Part shown: positions 1-11,996 of the stretch, piece by piece | How the letters are laid out: each line of letters opens with the position of its first letter | Position numbering within the stretch: the first letter of the stretch is position 1 | Made by a program: the position numbers and the translations under genes | From: Fragilaria crotonensis | Taxonomy: Eukaryota; Bacillariophyta; Fragilariophyceae; Fragilariales; Fragilariaceae | Assembly (NCBI GenBank): GCA_022925895.1 | Contig: JAKSYS010000073.1 | Location: 1-64,000 of the forward strand | Reading direction: 5' to 3' | DNA length: 64,000 nt | Notes under the pieces: model-generated | The model's input: only the letters and a program-made list of their open reading frames with translations | Databases searched by the model: none | What the model was told of the DNA's origin: nothing

Positions 1-535
1 GTCAGCAGATTCGTTTTTGTCAGCAGATTTTGTCAGCAGATTTCTATCGTCAGCAGATTTGTCTTTTGTCAGCAGATTCTGTCAGCAGATTTCTATCGTC
101 AGCAGATTTGTCTTTGTCAGCAGATTCTGTCAGCAGATTTTTATTTAGCAGCTTTATTTTGTCAGCAGATTTCTGTCGCGAGATTTCTTAAGTTAGAAGT
201 ATCCTTCATGTCATCCGATTCTGTCGACCGGTTTCTCTTCTCAGCTGTTTCCTCAACATAAAACGTTACGGTGGTAAGCATTTGCGCACGATGACACGTT
301 TTTTTGTCGCAATTACCTAATCTTATTCCAGCATATTATTAAGGAGTTTTCCATCAACAGAAGATTTTCTGATCTTAAGCAGATTTTGTCAGAAGATGTT
401 TCTTGTCAGCAGATTTTGTATTCGTCAGCAGATTTTTGCTGTCAGCAGATCTTGTTTCTGTCAGCAGATTCTATCAGCAATTTTTCCTCGTCAGCAGATT
501 CGTTTTTCGTCAGCAAATGTCTTTTCGTATGTCAG
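1..535 (+). repeat. Degenerate satellite array, GTCAGCAGATT unit
   Basis: The 11-base word GTCAGCAGATT recurs many times at irregular spacing of about 11-30 bases, in two clusters (about 1-190 and 389-535) separated by unrelated sequence. Spacers are T-rich. Nearly every unit has C at position 3 and G at position 8, whereas the related array at 42.1-43.0 kb has A at both positions (GTAAGCAAATT). Confidence 0.85.
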
Positions 536-662
536 TAAAATGACGCTCGCGCCGGCATGTTCAGTTTCGCGCCAGCCTGTTTCTTTAGGGAAACACTTTC
601 TCCTCCGGCGGGCGCTCATTTTCGCCGCAATCACAATTGCGCTCGTTTTGCCGGACCTTCCA
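1..662. mobile_element. Partial inverted-repeat (Mutator-like) element, right end only
   Basis: The right end reads CCGGACCTTCC at about 651-661, the same terminal sequence as the two units at 41975-43166. The interior has the same design as those units: an array of short repeats, then a block containing GCGCCAGCC and a CGGCGGGCGC core, then the terminus. The left end lies outside the window. No protein is encoded. Assignment to the Mutator-like class rests on the 9-bp target duplication of a related copy at 43387-44179. Confidence 0.6.
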
Positions 663-1595
663 GGAGGTTCCGGAAGTCTGGCTTTTCTACCGTATCGGAC
701 ATTTGTCTACACAAATTCTGTACGTGCGTTTCCTTCACTACAAAAGCTAAATAAATCCACGTCTGAAATAAATTGGAACGGTGAGCTCATGATCCTTTTT
801 AATTAACAACAAGCACATTTATTTGAACTTAAGAAAAGGTATTGGAAATGACTTCTCTGACGACTGTATAAAAATGGTGGTTAATCTACTTAGAAAGGAT
901 ATGTCCAAAAGCCTTTGGCTTCCAGAAGCCTTTGGCTTAAGCCAGTGGCTTCTGGAAGTCATTGTCTTAAGCCAATGGCTTCTGGAAGTCAATGGCTTAA
1001 GCCAATGGCTTCGCCGAGCTAATCAAGGAACGTGTTATTTTCATATGGGAACTCGTTAGAAAGGAAACGAGACATAATGAGGGGTCATCGTCAAATGCTT
1101 ACCATATATACAGCTGTACAAGTCTTTAAGTTCGACACGACAATGTCTGTTTAAAGATGAAAAGCCGTAAGTAAGACCTATGATGACGAGCTTCCAATGA
1201 TATTAAAACTTGTGTTCTTCAGTTTGGCTTCGCCGACGGTAGCGTTGAAGCCATTGGCTTCCAGAAGCCTTTGGCTTAGGCCAATGACTTCCAGAAAAGC
1301 CTTTGTCTTAAGCCATTGGCTTCCACATTGGCTTCTGGAAGCCAATGGCTTTTATCCCTAAGTAGTTCCACAAACGATGCGTTGATTCCACGTTCGCACA
1401 CGTCGTTTCGATGCAGTTTACTAAAGACTCTTGACATCACGTTTGGTAATTATTATAAAGGGACACATAATCCCGCCATTCGAAAATCGGTGCAAGGGGG
1501 GATAATTTATCCGGATGCGTTCGAAGTGGAATACGATAGTATGCGTAGCCGCCAGTATTCAGTACCGCAAAAAAGCCAAACTTCCGGAACCTCCA
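662..1595. mobile_element. Non-autonomous inverted-repeat element, about 0.93 kb
   Basis: The left end GGAGGTTCCGGAAGTCTGGC (663-682) is nearly the reverse complement of the right end, which reads GCCAAACTTCCGGAACCTCC (1575-1594). The element abuts the preceding one with a single shared A. I see no clear target-site duplication, which fits insertion into or recombination with the neighbour. It carries no credible gene and contains the quasi-palindrome cluster at 905-1350. Confidence 0.6.
905..1350. repeat. Clusters of quasi-palindromic GGCTTCCAGAAGCC words
   Basis: The 14-mer GGCTTCCAGAAGCC and its complement-like form GGCTTCTGGAAG(C/T)C occur repeatedly at about 905-1020 and 1225-1350, joined by CTTAAGCCAATGG spacers. 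The two clusters are roughly inverted relative to each other. Short open frames crossing this stretch are repeat artefacts. Confidence 0.7.
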
Positions 1596-1809
1596 GAGTA
1601 CCACAATGATCTGTGACTGGCATTTTTTTCTCGTCCAGTACAGTACAAATTGTCTACCGGCGTGATCCGTGGTCTAGGAAAGTGTTAGTGGTTCTACATG
1701 TCTCCAGAGTACCACAATGATCTGTGACTGGAATTTTTTTCTCGTCCAGTACAGTACAAATTGTCTACCGTGGTCCGTGGTGTGGGAAAGTGTTAGCGGT
1801 ACTACATGT
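1591..1809 (+). repeat. Two-copy tandem duplication, about 110 bp each
   Basis: Both copies start CTCCAGAGTACCACAATGAT (1591 and 1702) and end near CTACATGT. They differ at a few positions only, so the duplication is recent relative to surrounding repeats. The first copy begins inside the right terminus of the preceding inverted-repeat element. Confidence 0.85.
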
Positions 1810-2334
1810 CACGCAGTATCCCGGTAAACGATACGCCGACCTGGTACTAGTACTAGTACTAGTACTAGTACCGGTAGTCTACATGTACAAGTAACAGACG
1901 CATTCGCCCAGTACTTGTACCAGTAATACTCCGGTGTCCCGTTTCTATTCTTAGTACGTACTGTACCTGGTAGCACTCACAACTAGTAGTGTCATAGAGT
2001 ACTACATGATACTCCGAGTACCGTTAAGGGTTCAAGGTACTGTATACTACGGTACTGAGTACAATACTTGTAGTTCTCCAAACATGGATGCTCGACGTTA
2101 CCAAGGACTGTAGAATCAGTATGCATACTTGTACAAGGTAACAGTACTAGTACAGTACCAGCTACGAACTAAAAGGTTACTTGAGCATACTAGCGTACCG
2201 GTACTGTGGTAGCCAATTCCTACAAACGCCTGTCCGACAGCCGCCTCCCTGTTTAGTTCGGAGTTCTGACTTCTGGCTTCTGGGGCACGACGCACCACCG
2301 TGTTCATTGTTCATATGCATAGAGTTCAGACTGC
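1810..2334. other. Gene-free stretch upstream of the USP gene
   Basis: It begins with a CTAGTA microsatellite (about 1845-1875) and continues with GTAC-rich sequence. I see no gene. It probably includes the promoter of the following protease gene, but no individual element can be named. Confidence 0.5.
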
Positions 2335-5300
2335 ATGGACGTGATGTTGGTCAGTAGTTCTGGTACTACCGTAGCCGGTGCATTAAGATCGCTTTCGAAT
2401 TGCGGCCGAAGGCACGCTTTAATCGTCACGTCAAAAATGATGTGGCCCTCTCCAAATGCCATGGAGGAGGATCCGAAGGCTGTCGAAGGTGATCCCTATG
2501 TTTGGGATACCACCATTTTAGTCCCCCGTCCTGTCTTGTTGCTTTGGGAAGAAGTCGCGAAAGGAATCGACAAGAGTCAGACTGGTGAGTAATTGCATCG
2601 CTACCGAGGTCATGTGACTTTGTCACGTTGAGCCTGTACCAGGATTCTACTGTCGCACGAGTTTCGTTGTTTGGAAAAATATTGTAGAGAATCTGTTACG
2701 CCCAGATGTTCGCAGCTTGTGAAGGACTTGGAAAAGCCTATTTTCAATACTCAATTAACTTTGTTACCTCTCCCCACCTTAGTTGTTTGGAAAAATGCTG
2801 TGGATTCTTTGGACGGCGTCAACCGATACCTTAAGGCTGAGAAGGCAGCACGAACTTTCGTTGAGACGTATTTGAAGCATATTATTGGCATCCTGGTTGA
2901 ACAACAGCCGTCCAAGATTGGTCAACATGAACGTACTTGTGTGGAAGATTCTCTTACGCTTGCTGTGATTATCATTGCTCAGGACTTAAAGATTCAGCAA
3001 GCCAGAAATGGCGAGTGTGTGTTGCTCGATGTTTTGGCTTTGGTGTTCAATCGGAAAAAAGCATACTACAAGGGAAGCAAGGGATGGAATGTCAATAATC
3101 TTAACGGATTGCCGGAAGTGCGACTTCGCATGATCGAAAATTTTCGCGCGGAAGGCGGCTTTTCAGCGCTCGCAGCATATTTGGAGTCTCGCATTCCGAC
3201 TCCCCTCTTTCCCCCACTCGAATTGTTGCATCAAATCTTGAATGCAATTGCGGATGCTGTTCCTTTTAGAGCCACTCCAAGCGACGCCAGAATCCAGGGA
3301 ATGAGTGATGACGCTGTCCTGGTTGGACATGCAGCCATGAATTACATATCCTCCATGAGTGATGAGACTATTCGTATGTTGCAGACTGATATGGTGAACA
3401 CTGTGCGCATTGATCTGCAACGCATCTTCGATCGTCTTGTTACTGTCAAACGCGAGCAGTGCTATCAGTTTTATTCTTTTTGGAGAGATTTAGTGTTGCT
3501 CCTGATCAGTTCGAAATCACTCCCACTTAGGCTCTTCGGTTGGGAACAGTTGAAAGAGTTGATTGATGCGTCGCAAGAACATCGTCCACCGCCGAAGGCT
3601 TTTGATGTATCCTGTGCTGGCGTCGCGTTTGTTAATGGTCGTTATACATTCGCTGGCGTCACTACTCCTGATGGATACGCCGAGAAGGGGGTTGAAATTT
3701 CTTATGAGCGGAGGGTTCAACCGACCGAGAAGGAGGGAGTCGGCAAGAACCTTACTTTGTTTCGTTGTACCATGCGATCTCAGCAGAAGTGGTGGTTTTT
3801 GTCGGAGGCTGACGAAGAGCAGCCTGGTACAGACCGTGACATCGATTACTATCAGCACAAGAGTAAGGAGCACGAGGAGACGGAGCCTCCTCCTGCTGGA
3901 TGGTTAACATGCCGCAATTCCGGCATTGAACCGCCACCGCGATTGAAGGGTGTAGGTCTGATGGTGCCGGAAGGTCAAGAGTACAACACATTGGAGCATC
4001 AGTTGGCGAAGTGGGCAATTGACAACAGAATCGTCGAACTCGTCTTCGGGGCATCGCTGCACCGGGAAGTGGTTCACCGATCGATTCCTTTCATCGAGTT
4101 TCTCGCCCTCATGTGTTTACGAGACCAAACCCTCGCAGCCGTTCCGAATACGCTTCCAGGTCCCAATGCGTTCTGCTTACAAGAGTCGCACCTCTTGTTG
4201 GCTTGGAAGACTTGCACTGGAAAATCTGACACGGCTGTTTCAAACGAAATCTACCATCTGCTTGTCTCCATTCTACCGTCGTTGCCGAACAAACTGGCTA
4301 TTTCGCTTCTTCAGTCAGTGCAGGAGTCTCTGCATTCTTCAATGGTTGAAGTTGCAGAGTTCTGCTCGTGCATTGCGAACCATACTCCGAACGACTCGCT
4401 TCTGTCCGATGATGCAAGATCGTTCATTTTAGGTCTCATGTGGGAAGTTTTGACTCATCCAGATGCCTCGTCTTTGAAAAGCTATGATCTTCTGAAGAGG
4501 TATGTGGCGAACGAATTGAGGAGCGAGCCACTGGGTCAGAAGCACCGTGAGAAGTTTCTCCAGTCCTGCACACAGAGTCTGGCCAGAAATGTACTCCAAC
4601 AAACTCCTGGAATTGACGAAGTGCAGGCATTGCGGATGGTCAAATTAACACAATTTGTTTTGGAAGCTTGCCCTCGAGAGCAAACAGAAGAAATTGTGAC
4701 TAATAACAAAGGAGCCTTGGCATCCCTTGTTTTTTCTGAACTAACTGCCTTCATGTCGCGACGAAAGAACATTGCTTTGGCCCCTCGGAAGGTATGTCTT
4801 TTGTAGTCTTCGAATGATCTGACTCCAAGAATCTGACTCACACTCGCTTCCCTTGACTAATAGTCTTTTCATCTGGAAGCCAGCGATTTGTCGCCTTTGT
4901 CCGACCGCCTGCGAATTCTCCGTTGCGTGTATGGAATCTCGGAGTCTGTGAGATTATCTATAATTCAACTGCAGCATTTATGGAGGTTGTGCATCATTCC
5001 TGCAGATCGCGAAGAACTGATGGTTTTTGTTGCCAGCGCATCTTCTTTCACTGGAACCCCGGTTGTGCTCCCACAGCCTCAGCATCTTGATGTTCCGTCT
5101 CCAAATGATGGTCTCACGGCTGCTTTTTCGGATGAAGTTCGAATTTCAGCCTTCGTCGACCTCATGTGCTCTGATACCATGGATTGGGACGTAATGGGTA
5201 AGCGTGCATACCAAAGCTTTCGGCTACTGTTTAAACGTTTGCGACAAACACCGAACGCCTCTACTGGGCCTTCCCTCAATGCCCTTTGGAGAATTTGCCT

Positions 5301-8300
5301 GACGACTGGAGACGATTCTGTAGCATTGATTGCGATGAAGGACCTTTTGGCAGTTTATTCTTCCACGGAATCTATGAACCGGACAAATAATGCCTGGTCG
5401 TCGGGACCACCGAGGGCTGCTGGTGAAGCAATGCAGACAGATGATGATGATGACTTCGGCGACAGAGTTTTTGAGTGCCTTCAACAGGTCAAGAGAGGGC
5501 TAGACGCTAGGGACCCGGCATCTGAACGATCCGCTGAGCGTTGCCTTCGAATCTTGAATGCTGCTGTTGGTCAGGAAGGCAGCAGCGGTCGGTCCGTGAC
5601 GACATCTGCAATTGATTCCCTGAACAGCTTACCCAAAGACTACACGTTATCCGATGTTGTCGGACGTTTGCCACATGGGATGCGTGGGCAGTCTGGCTAT
5701 CGTCGAATCAGCATCTGGCGAAGCGAACCGCCACCCATGCCCAAGTACAAGAAGGGCAGCCGGTAAGGCAGGCTCAAATGCGATTTTCGATTGATGTCCA
5801 TCCTCTGGAAACTCTCGGATCCGTCAAATCCAAAGTTGCCGAGCATTGTCAGTGTCGAGTTACGTTTGTGAAGCCGATTTCAGCTAGCGGCAGGCTTGCA
5901 GGAAGTGGCAACCGCGAGAACATTGGTGACTCGTCTCAAATGAGTCTCAATGTGGTTCCCAACGACTCTACTGTTGACCAACTGGGAATCGTTCATGGAT
6001 GTGAAATGGTCTTTGTCCTTGCCGACCGCCAGTCGCAGACACCAACTCCAATTCAACCGAAGCCACAAAGTCGTAAAACCTCTGTCCTCGACCTTAATGA
6101 CATCTTCAGCAACCACAAAGACGGTTTTGCTGACAAGATGTTTCAAACGCTGCTATCCATTCTCGAAGCATTGCCATGGCGCACGACGCTATCGACGAAT
6201 GTGAATCACCCAGATCCCCACCAACTTGTTTGGGACCTACTGCTTGCAATGCCCACGAATGGTGGAATCGGAGAGAAGGTACGGTCCATGGCTGGCGTTT
6301 CGAGTGACGATACACCGATGAGTGACCCCTCGGAATGGTTATCATTACTCAACAAGCGAAGCTACCAACGGTCCGTTTATGTTCTGCAGGCTATCGACTC
6401 TTTTCTTCAACCAGCTCCTGAGATCCTGACCACCCTTCCGCAGCCAAGGCAGAGGGAATTAGATTCAGATATGAGAGCTGATGCGATTGCGTTCCGCCGG
6501 GGCTTTATTGAGTCAGGTGGCTTCGACGCCGTTGTCGCTTTTTTCGCATCCTCGGGATATGAAAGCGTTCAGAGCCAAAGGAGGATGGGCGATGCATCCG
6601 CGTTGCGAATCTTAAAGTGTTGCCTCTTCGGAAACAGCCGGTTCAACCAACTGCAAGAGAACCTCAGCTCAGGTGTTTTGGATGAGATGGGCGTGCGCTC
6701 GTTTGAATCTTTGTCGAGTGCGGAAGGACTCTTGAGGAGCCTCACCGCCATGGTGGTTGCAGATGATGGTATTTCAACGTCAACCATATCCGATGTCATG
6801 AAGTTTCTCCGGCTTCTATTCATGTCGCACAAAACGACCGAAGCGTTTGTCTCGTTGCCCGATAGAATGGCTGAGAAATTTTTGATCTCGTTGCTCCTTT
6901 GGGAAGGTGGACCGGAAGCAACTCGAACTAACTCCGCTGGTGGAACCTCGTCAAAGGTTAGGAAAAATATGCACGATTTGATTCTTTCGATTCCTCTGCT
7001 TGCCAAGCACGCACTCCCTTGGCTTATTGGTGCACTTGACGTTATCGACGTTAACTCGGACGCTACAGCGGACTATTTTGATGTAATGAAGAAGCTTGTG
7101 TGCGCTGACGACGAGATAAGCCGGACTACTGGAATGAGCATGAAGGCGTCCGAAAAGGAGCTGCAAGCCCTCGGTACGGCTGTCTGCAAGAAATTGGCTT
7201 CCTGCCCTCGTCCAACGAGCGACTCTGCTGTTGTGGACGCGGCGACCGGCGTTTTGTGTGGTTGTCTCAAGCTGTTGAGAGCATTAGTCGAGACCGGCGG
7301 AGGTAGCGCTCTTGCTGTTGGAACTGATACCCTTTTGAAGGATTTCGACGTTTCAAGATGGTCAGAACAAGTAATTGGCAGATCAGGCACTCTCCCACCA
7401 CCGCCGAAATCTAAGTTGAGAAGGTCGGACAAGGTTCTCATTGATATGATGGGAGCGATCTTTGATGGTTTCTTATGCCCTGGTGGTTCCTCTTCCGTTG
7501 TGGCTATTTGCTGCGATAAGGAATCGCGCCAGCTTGGATTCGATGCCGTGGCTGCTGCAGCGCGATCATGCAGTGGAAGTGAAGGATACATTGCCCTTGT
7601 GAAGAGAATCAACGGGATTGTTTCTGCTGCTGCTCCTTTCCTTCGTCACCGTTGGGGCCATGTTGGTAGCGGAGACGAAGGGCACAGCAGGACGTCCCTA
7701 AGGAATCCTTCGAAGTACTCAGGTCTGAGGAATCAAGGTTGCACGTGCTATATGAATTCCTTTCTTCAACAGCTTTTCATGATGAACGATCTTCGCAAGA
7801 AGATGTGCGCTGCTCCGCTTCCCGAGAGGCTTAGATCAAGCGGCGGAGCAGCAGGGAAAGGCCGCGAGCTTGTCGGAAAGCGAGTGTCACTGCAGTGGGA
7901 TACGGGAGTTTCGTACGACGCAATCGTGCTCGATTATGACAGTGTCACTGGCATGCATACCATCCAATATTGTCCCCTGCCCGTTACTGCGGTCGGAGGA
8001 GCGACTCAACTTTTATCCCCTGACGACCTCGATGGAATTCCTTCAGAACTGCCCGACGAGTTCATGCTTTCTGAAGGCCGTCCTGGGAAGGAGACTGGCG
8101 TTTTTGAGATCGTCTCCAGCAAGCCCGGTGCAGCCGGAGAATGCACTAGTGAAACCGTGAAAGATATCGGAGACGACGACGATACGATCCAAGAATCAGA
8201 GGACGAAGCTCGGGCACGCCATTTGTTTGAAGAGGTGCAACGCACATTTATCCATCTAGATGAGGGGTCGCGAGGGCGATGCTTCGACCCTCGTGCCTTC

Positions 8301-11300
8301 GTGGAGGCCTGCTCTTGTCTGAAGCTGGAATTCGATGTGTGGCAACAGAATGACGCCTCTGAATTTGCTATGAAGCTCCTCGATCGAATGGAGACAGCTT
8401 TGAAGCGGTGGGCACCAGAGCAGTTTCGTTACCTTGAGCACAGCTTCGGTTTAAAGCAAACCAAACAGAAGGTATGCAAGGAATGCGGGCTGAAGACAAA
8501 TCGAGAGGAAAATCTCATGAGCATCGATTGCCAAATCAGAGGTAAAACGGACATTCAAGAGGCGCTCCAAACAATGTGCGAAGTGGAATACATGGAGGGC
8601 AACAACAAGGTGTTTTGTGATCGATGCAAGAAAAACACGGATACTGTTCTAAGGACCGCAATTTCAGCACTTCCCGACATGCTTGTCCTGTCGCTAAAGC
8701 GTTTCGATCTGGATTACAACACATTCGAGACAGTGAAATTGAACAGTCGTTGTGCTTTCGGGCAGACGTTGAACATGAAGCGCTACACGCTCGACGGGGT
8801 TGAAGCCATGGAGAAGGCGGCGTCACGAGAAGAGAAGGACGGACCAGCCCCCATGGATACTGCAGACGATGATCACGTTGCTGATCCTCTCGATACCCTT
8901 CCAGACGCCGACTATGACTACAAACTTGCTGGTGTACTTGTTCACGCTGGAGTTGCGCAAGGTGGCCACTATTACAGTTTTATCAGGGATCGTTCAAATC
9001 CAGAAGCTGAGGACGACAAATGGTACAAATTTGATGATGAGGATGTCACTCCTTTTGACCCATCTTTGATTGAGGTTGAATGCTTCGGTGGCAAGGTAAA
9101 GAAGGAAACCAAGTGGCCGAATGGTCAAGTTCACACTGTCGAAAGCGAGCAGTTTGCCAACGCTCTGATGCTCTTTTATGAAAAGGTAAAGAAGTCCGCC
9201 ATGCCCGAGGAGGAGGGAAGCGAGGAGGAGAATAGCGAGACAATTGAGCGGAAGTTAGCTGACATGAAAGTCGCGAAGACGTCAGGCTATGACGCATTTG
9301 AACCTGATGTACGGAGGTCAAATTCTACTCACAAATGGCAGAGTTTTCTTTTCGATTCTGAGTTTCAGACTTTCCTGAAGGGTCTACTAGGACTATGTCG
9401 ACTTTCCAGGAAGTATAAGCCACAAAGTTTACAAGGCACTGACGGAACTATATCATGGCAGGCAGCCATCGTGGATATGATGCTCACTTTCGTCTTCGAC
9501 GTTCTTCTGTATGCGGCAGACAAGGCCAACCTTGGTGTCTGGGTCTCCATGTTGTCAGGAACCTTGTCTGTTGACCTTGAGAGTGCCAGACTGTTTGTGC
9601 GAAAGCTTGCTGAGAAAACTCATACCGTAGGCGCGAATTGGTTGCGAACGTACGTCGCTGACTGTCCTGATCAGGAATCTCGACAAGCCGCAGTGGTCAT
9701 CTTCGCAAGTGCTGTGCGTTCGTGCGCAAGCCTGGAGGATGAACAGGCCTCGTTACTTCGGTGGCAAGGAGCGTGGAAACAGCAGATGTATGCCTTCAAA
9801 CAAAACCTTGGAAAAGTTGCATTGCCAACAAAATTGGAGGGCTCGTCGAAGGCTTTAGAAGACGTCAGAACCCTTGGTACCCCGAGGTCGTCAAGCATAG
9901 GCGTGGTGATTTCATATATCAACGTGCTTCTTGAAGCTGCGCCAAGGTCGTGGCGGTTCAATTCAGAACTTTCACACTGATTCGCGATATTGCTACTGCT
10001 GATGGCGAGCATGGTGGGACACTTTTGCGAGCAGGACTAAACGAAACTCATGTGCCGGAGAGAATGATTTGCCTCGTCACACGTGACAAAGCTCCCGTGA
10101 CATTGCGCTGCTCCTTCCCTGGAGCTAGTATGTCATATGAATTAGTCGACTCCCAGACCCGCCAGGAAAGCAGTCCTTCATCCCATTTGCTATCGATGGG
10201 TTCCGCTCAAATCATGGCAAATGATGTCAGTGGTCGAGGATCATCTAGCGGTAGTCTTGTTGCCTCCGAATATGTGACCCTTTTTGAGGCGCTTGGAGTC
10301 CTCAATGGCATGAAGGAATTGATCTTAGCCCCTCTTGTCGAGGAATCGCAAGAACTGATCAGAGGGCGAGCAACCTTTGTTCTCACCGAGAATGCGTCGA
10401 AGGCCTTGAGTGTAATCTTTCACGATTCGTGCTCCTCTAGCGGCCCTGGTATGAATCAGCAGGACATCGAAGCATATCTTCGTCGATGCGGTCTTGACCG
10501 TTCCCCGGTTCCAACTCAAAAGATCCTGGACATCCTTACCAAGTATCCTTCAACCAACGGAAGTGGTTCTAGGTTGGGTGCTCCTTGTCTTAGTCTCGAG
10601 GGTTTCCTTGCATATTATCGTGACACTGCGCAGACAAACGAGGCTCGGGTAAGGTCAGATTTGCATACATTTGGGTTCAGACCCGACCTATCTCGTCGCT
10701 CCGACGAGGCTCGACTAGAAAGTGTGGACGGTAGCCTTGTCCCGCGCCCCGCAGAGGAAAGCGTTGCAATTGATGTGTCTGACTTGCTGAAGGCTAGTGA
10801 TGAGAGCGACAACCTAAGCGAGCTTGCCTTGCTTGGGTTGGATGTGTTTGAGTTGCACGCGTGTGCCTATAGCGCTTCGGAGCCTCTCGCAGAGTATCTG
10901 CTAGCGGCAACGTCGATGGATCGAGATGTAACCAACCTTATCACGAACACTCAGAGGGCTATTTTCAGGCCCCGAGTGCCTGGGATAGGAACGAAATGTG
11001 GGCCACGGCCTCAGTGATCTTCCGCGTCCTGGTCAGTATACAAGATTCGTACCAAAATGATCGTATTAGCAGAATAATGGCAAACTCCAAGAGTGGTGGG
11101 CTCACTGATCAAGATATTGGCTTACTACAGGCATCGAAAGCCCTTGCAGTAAATCGTTCCAGCCAGGCGTTTTCCAACGATATGCAATATACATACGACC
11201 GCTATGTCGAATTGCTGAAGGAGTTGATGAAAATGAAACCTGTTGCTGCTTGGATGTCAGAGCATCGATCCTTGTGGTCTTGGATGGAACGTGATCTTAC

Positions 11301-11856
11301 TGCCAGCGATGAGTCCCAGCCCCAGCACCGCAGCGACCTTTCTGGACGCCGAGAAGGGCATGTGGTGGGCAATCCTCGTTCTGACATAGACATGCATGGG
11401 ATCAACGATTCTGAGGATGACGACGACGATGAAGATTCGCGAATGTACGATGAAGCCCAGCGCTATCGAGAAGGAGATGAGAAGGTCATTGTTCAGGGAG
11501 CTGGATCTGATGTCATTAATGGCGTGTACATTCGAGACGGCACATTCGACGGAGCCGGAAAGTACATTAAGAAGGGAAGCTGGAAAGGCGACGAAGAAAC
11601 GTTTTCGCTTTTTCGGTGCTCTGTGAGCAATAATTCCAACAAGCACTGGTATATCTCGATCGTCCCTGTCGGTGTCCGACCTGGCACAAGCACAGATATT
11701 GATTTCTATACAGCTCCTGCGACGGTGCGCTCAGGTGATCTGCCACCATCGCGAGGATGGACCAAGGTGAACGAGGGAGAGGACCCTTGTCCAGTCGTCG
11801 AAGTCAAGGATGATGACCAGATCATTGAGCAGCCAGAACGCGGCATCCCCATTTAG
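2335..11856 (+). CDS. Giant ubiquitin-specific protease (USP9X/USP24/USP34-like, C19)
   Basis: Deubiquitinase, roughly 3,100 residues, that would cleave ubiquitin from proteins. Exons: 2335-2584, 2690-4791 and 4864 onward; introns of 105 nt (GTGAGT) and 72 nt (GTATGT) keep the frame. The start is the first ATG of the frame and is uncertain. A ubiquitin-like domain lies at about 5778-6035. The catalytic domain has a Cys box (NQGCTCYMNS, catalytic Cys codon 7746-7748), a His box (GGHYYS, His codon 8967-8969) and WYKFDDEDV after it. Two zinc-binding CxxC pairs lie between. A Tudor-like stretch is inserted after the Cys box. A second unknown module occurs twice, at about 3604-3950 and 11488-11800. 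The rest is helical. Three reading-frame changes (near 5763, 9971 and 10980) each fit one missing base; homology-like continuity across them suggests assembly errors or recent decay. Confidence 0.85.
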
Positions 11857-11996
11857 TCGCAAATAGTGAAGTGGTCAGGCGTATGTGAACTGGTATACGT
11901 AGTGACCTCAACAACTATTGATCAGATTTGCATGCGTCCAAAAGTTCGATTTAAATGGAAGGTAGATAGTACTACTAGCTAGAATAATAACTGTAG

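Noticed and set aside
396-806. Open frame across the left-edge repeat array
   Set aside because: The translated repeat (FxxxQQI) is a product of the satellite unit; no codon or domain evidence for a gene.
1316-1609. 97-codon frame near 1.4 kb
   Set aside because: It crosses the quasi-palindrome cluster and the inverted-repeat terminus; no domain.
5684-5771. An intron to explain the first USP frame change
   Set aside because: GT-AG pairs of suitable length exist (for example 5691-5767) but with poor splice signals; a one-base loss fits equally well and matches the other two sites.
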